From the NCBI GenBank assembly GCA_944472135.2, contig CALYDD020000393.1, forward strand, positions 124,001 through 188,000: 64,000 bases of DNA. The letters are read 5' to 3'. The notes below the pieces were generated by a model. It did no database searches and was not told the origin of the DNA. It saw only the letters and a program-made list of their open reading frames with translations. Of this stretch, positions 60,278 through 64,000 are shown piece by piece; the first letter of the stretch is position 1; the number at the start of each line of letters is the position of its first letter. Both the position numbers and the translations under genes were made by a program. Source of the stretch: Trichobilharzia regenti (Eukaryota; Platyhelminthes; Trematoda; Strigeidida; Schistosomatidae).

Positions 60278-61790
60278 TAATAATACATATGCGAGAAAGT
60301 ACGAAGGAACATTCACCAGTCTCCATTTCAATTTAATTTCAATAATTAGACTGCATGCATGTGATAGAACACAACAAGACAGTTATTATCTGCTTATTTG
60401 TAAGTGTAACCGATCGTTTGAACTTGTCGGTTTGAACTGATCCAATACAGTTTTGCTGGTGTAATCACATGACACTCTGTTGTCCAGTTTAAACTCACCT
60501 CATATAACACCGATCTAAAATTATCATAGATCTAGGAAAACTCAAAATGTATCACAAATCGATGTGTATTCTACACTCGTTCAATTTTCAAATAACAATG
60601 TCTCTGTTTTTACTGCAGTGATCTGAATTTCACTAACTGTAACACTAATACCAATACGATTTGCCTCTCAACATAAACCGACTACTGTATGATAACGCTT
60701 GCAAAATTACATTTTCCCAAGCCTATAAAGGTAGATTCATTCCTGTATAAAACCGCTTCTCGTTTAGAATGTGTGTGAGAGTCCGTTACTTAAAAGAAGA
60801 CGAATGCAGTATCTTTAACGGCAGCTCATTATTACACTACACAGAATGTCGAAGTAATTAGACGTGGTACTCGACTTCAGACAGGCTTCAATAATTATTG
60901 AAAGACTGCTTTTCCATGCACATAACTGCTTCCTATTGATTACAGTTACATTTGAACAATAAAAACTAGGGGTGCTGTAATCTGGAGTCTTACATTGGAC
61001 GAAATCAATATGACGTACATATAATCTACAAATCTTAGTAAAACGCCATCACACTATTTAAATTGACAATCGCACTGAAACAGATGGATACGTTTACAAG
61101 AAGTCTGCGTCCAATCGTGATAATTTGAAACAGATGCATATGCCACCTGTAAACAAACACACACATTCACACAGAAAGTAGATATATTATCTTGTCGACG
61201 GCCATCGTCAGTAATCTGACGAAGGTCGAACTAACGCTTCAGATACTAGACTTAACCTACAGACGCTTTCAAGAAGACAGGTTGTTAATAACGAACACAA
61301 TTATCCAACTGCTTTTGGTTTTCGAATTCCCAAATAGGACACTCTGAGAAATACAACGACAATACATGACCACTGGCTTTATTAGTAAGGTGTGCGCGGC
61401 AAAATCAACGGATCTTTAGAGATACCAGAGAGCCAAATGTAATTGGATCCACCAATATATTAGTATTCGTAAAGAGGTGGTTCATAAATTAGCCTTAAAT
61501 ACTTGGTTTGGCTCAAATGAACTCATCCATGTATCTTTTTAATTAATAAACGGCGCTCAAGCATTCTGACAATTAATCTGTTATTTACTCCGTGATATTT
61601 CTTGATTATACACATGCATTCTCAAGCTACCCAGCTCAGATGGGGTCGATATCGCTCTGATGGCAACATAATTCAACAAATTCCTAACTGAGACACAGAT
61701 GTGTACCCTTTTTCACTGAAGATATCCCTTACCACGTAATGAGATTCTCATCGTCACTTAACTCACTGACATCTTCTATGATGTCTTCTA

Positions 61791-63700
61791 TGATGCCGCC
61801 ATACGGCGGCCTGCCTAAACCTTGGGCTACCGAAATTTTCTGTCACTTATATTGCATCTGATTACTTGGATTTATTTCATTTCAATTATTCATGGGACTA
61901 CAGCTTTCTCACAGTGCTAGGTCATGAAAATGTCGTCAACTTTCCCGCCAGACTGGATAATTCCCTTGATTTTGTATTTATGAATGACCGTGGAATATAC
62001 GAAGCTCGTAAAAGAGCCCCACTCTTTAACTCAGATCATTGTATTGTACGGGTTTTACCATAAAACTTATGGAAACTTACACAAGAGAACGTTTTCACAC
62101 TTCTCCAAGAAAACTGTACATGTATGTTACTCTTCAGAGAATGTTCAGAATCTTAGGAGCATGCTCAAAGACACAAAGTGGGACCTGTTTAATGAAGACT
62201 CTCTTGATGACACAATCTCTAATATTACAAGTTATCTCAAATTTTGTCTTGACACCTGTTGTCCCAGAGAAACGCTCTTCATCAGATTTGACCGTTTCTC
62301 CTCCCCTCAACTTAAAAAGCTCCACAGACAAAAAGAAAAGCTATATAAAATAAAGGACAATACTGGTTTGAAAAGAATTAACATCCTAATAAAATCTGAA
62401 ATGCACAGGTTGAATTCAATTTACGACCAAAAGTTTAATCCTGTGAAAATGCGTCTAATATATGGAAACTTTTCAAAGAAATTACTGGTGGTAAGCAGAT
62501 GAATGGTATTCTTTATTCCTTTGATGTTTGCACACTAAACAAGTCTTTCACATATTCTCCCACAAATGCCAACCTTTCTAGTGTTACAAGTGTTAATGAA
62601 ACCTGATTCCCTGGTTTCAATACAAATGATGTTCAAAAATGTCTCCAGTCTCTGAACCCTTCTTGTAGCCTGGGCACAGACGGTTTGCCTAGTGGTATTG
62701 TTAAAAAATGTGCGGACATCCTGTGTTATCCTCTCATGGACATATTTAACGAATCTTTTTCCAGGAATGTCGTGCCAGCCGTTTGGAAGGACATCAAAAT
62801 TGTACCTATCCCTAAGTCGTCCTCTGGAACATGTTTTAAATTTAGACCTATTGCTATTACGTCTCCCTTTCTCCTTTAGATGCAGTTGCAGTCTTGTACC
62901 ATAACATTGTCTCCAGCTTAGACAAGGGGGCTAAATTTGATCGCTGCACCTTCCTAGATTACACATCTGTTTTTGACTCAGTATCTAGGGACATTTTGTT
63001 AACCAAGCTGGCCGAAACTCAAACTGACTGTTGGGTTGTCAAATGGCTGCATTCTTATTTCTCAGGAAGAAAGCAGTACACTGTATGTCAGGGAAAGTCG
63101 TCCACATATTTGCTTACTGAGGCTGGTGTCCCTCAAGGCGTTGTCCTTTCTCCGTTTCTGTTTTCTTTCTTCTTGCATGATTTTCTTCACTATGATGAAA
63201 TGAACTTTGTTAAGTATGCCGATGATCTAACTATTTCAGCGTCTGCTAACTCCCAGCTTGACTGTGCTAAGATGAACAGCTTTCTATCAGGAATTAGTAA
63301 ATGGTCTTCGTGTAACGGCCCTAAACTAAATTGTTCCAAATGCCAGACTGTTAATTTGAGTTTCCGATGTAAACGAAAGTTAAGTGAAGCTGATGGTTCC
63401 TATGACCCTTGCAAAATCGTTGACATTGTCATGAAACAAATTTGCTAAAGGAATTTTGTCAGACTCTGAGCACCCACGCTAACCGCAGCCCAACGTTGTG
63501 TCTCCCCAGGTAAAACAAGAAGTCTTTTTAGAAGAATATACGCACGTACGTCTAAGTATAAAAATTCCACTATACCATATTTAGTACGTGGTTTATGTGA
63601 TGAAAATGGTGTCGGGCATGAACTAACTAACCCTCTTCACACTGCTAAATAAACCATTTCTTTCACCCAAACTTTATTTTTATTGCATTTCTTATATTTA
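61791..63700 (+). mobile_element. CR1-like LINE, 5'-truncated, internally deleted
   Basis: It begins inside the endonuclease (DYSFLTVLGHENVVNFPARL, LDFVFMND, then NSDHCIVRVLP, the closing Ser-Asp-His). It goes on through the linker (62090-62690) and into the reverse transcriptase: KKCADILCYPLMDIF, VPAVWKDIKIVPIPKS and FRPIAITSPFL. At 62876 it jumps directly to the LDAVAVLYHN region, so about forty codons (KLMEKLLQ and following) are lost. The final frame, 62894-63448, keeps TFLDYTSVFDSVS, AGVPQGVVLSPFLF and FVKYADDLTIS with the catalytic Asp pair. The tail to 63650 has KYKNSTIPYL and then AT-rich 3' sequence. Confidence 0.85.
62894..63448 (+). pseudogene. Reverse transcriptase palm of the CR1-like LINE
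   Basis: This open frame of 184 codons contains the catalytic motifs of a CR1-group reverse transcriptase in order: DYTSVFDSVSRDILLTKL, WLHSYFSGRKQYT, AGVPQGVVLSPFLFSFFLHD, KYADDLTIS, and LNCSKCQTVNLSFR. All three catalytic Asp are visible. The remaining thumb and C-terminal part follow in other frames and are shortened, so the enzyme is not intact. It is the best kept copy of this LINE family in the window. Confidence 0.85.
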
Positions 63701-64000
63701 TAATCCTCTCAATTTTTTGTTTTTATTTATTTATTTTTCATAAGTGTGAACATCATTTAAGCTGTGTTATAACTGTTAATTTTGTCTTTCCCTCACCATG
63801 CTGCTATATCAGTGGAACATTAGATTCGATACTCTATAGTAAAATGCTAGAATTTTCAAACTGAGTCGACAATACTGTTTGAAACGAACTCACTGTTATT
63901 ATTATTATATTTAATGATCTGAATTCGTGCTTCGAATATCTTTGACTTTATATCGCAAACATGGACAAATTCCTCTGGTTACTTTTGTTTATTTTTAATT
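63701..64000. other. AT-rich end of the window
   Basis: This is the 3' tail of the preceding LINE and flanking AT-rich sequence with an ATT run near 63895. Nothing else was seen. Confidence 0.4.

Larger units (their letters stand above)
56932..60283 (+). mobile_element. RTE-clade (SR2-like) LINE with target duplication, inactivated
   Basis: The element is bounded by the perfect 14-bp direct repeat acatatgcgagaaa (56918-56931 and 60285-60298). It has the 5' end of the family, an AT-rich insert at 57055-57135, the endonuclease (57260-57990: MGTWNVRTMY then a frame change, GICESRWNG, QCYAPTN, LMGDMNAKL), the linker and the reverse transcriptase. A TAG ends the first frame at 57501. The catalytic FADD is broken by extra bases at 59420, exactly as in the fragment at 25520. 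The 3' end is cactaggaacccaaggga plus (TAA)n. It inserted after the segmental duplication, since copy A keeps the empty site. Confidence 0.9.
53635..61790 (+). repeat. Segmental duplication, copy B, with two insertions
   Basis: This is the direct copy of 29585-32915. Two added parts account for its larger size: an internal tandem duplication and insertion at about 54300-55615, and the RTE element at 56932-60283. Outside these the two copies align along their whole length. It lies 24 kb from copy A, measured start to start, with the hexosaminidase gene between. Confidence 0.9.

Overview
The window is nuclear DNA of a blood fluke, most likely a Schistosoma species. The evidence is AT-rich intergenic sequence; RTE-clade (SR2-like) and CR1-like non-LTR retrotransposons; CsRn1/Boudicca-like gypsy elements with a Cys-His-Cys-Cys gag finger; a Penelope-like element with a GIY-YIG end; tRNA-headed SINEs; and a host gene whose first three introns are 41-59 bp while most later ones are 2-2.5 kb, a gene shape known from schistosomes. 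The species cannot be fixed from the sequence.

Region 1 (1-17 kb) is a nest of transposon remains: LINE fragments on both strands, an internally deleted gypsy element, an uninterrupted run of 168 A, a SINE, and two broken gypsy elements. Between the two gypsy pieces lies the most striking structure: an inverted repeat with arms of about 1.33 kb (10311-11637 and 11816-13145) around a 178-bp loop. Each arm carries a piece of gypsy pol, a probable host coding exon and a CR1-like LINE piece. The arms look nearly identical except for one 3-bp indel and a patch of about ten substitutions in 70 bp.

Region 2 (17-29.5 kb) holds a Penelope-like element, several LINE pieces, a SINE and long stretches I cannot assign. 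One possible orphan terminal exon lies at 21206-21355.

Region 3 (29.6-61.8 kb) is organised around the one host gene I recognise, a family 20 beta-N-acetylhexosaminidase in ten exons (35626-47766, + strand). It has a signal peptide and all family landmarks, but exon 6 is missing one base, which brings in a stop, and several sugar-binding positions are changed (DE pair to NE, the Trp of WQE to Cys, the Tyr of WYL to Asp). It may be a recent pseudogene or a non-catalytic paralogue. It sits between two direct copies of a roughly 3.3-kb sequence about 24 kb apart (29585-32915 and 53635-61790), suggesting that the gene belongs to a tandemly duplicated unit. The second copy was later hit by an RTE element (56932-60283) that left a 14-bp target duplication; the first copy preserves the empty site.

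Region 4 (61.8-64 kb) is a 5'-truncated CR1-like LINE. No bacterial-type operons, CRISPR arrays or functional rRNA/tRNA genes are present.
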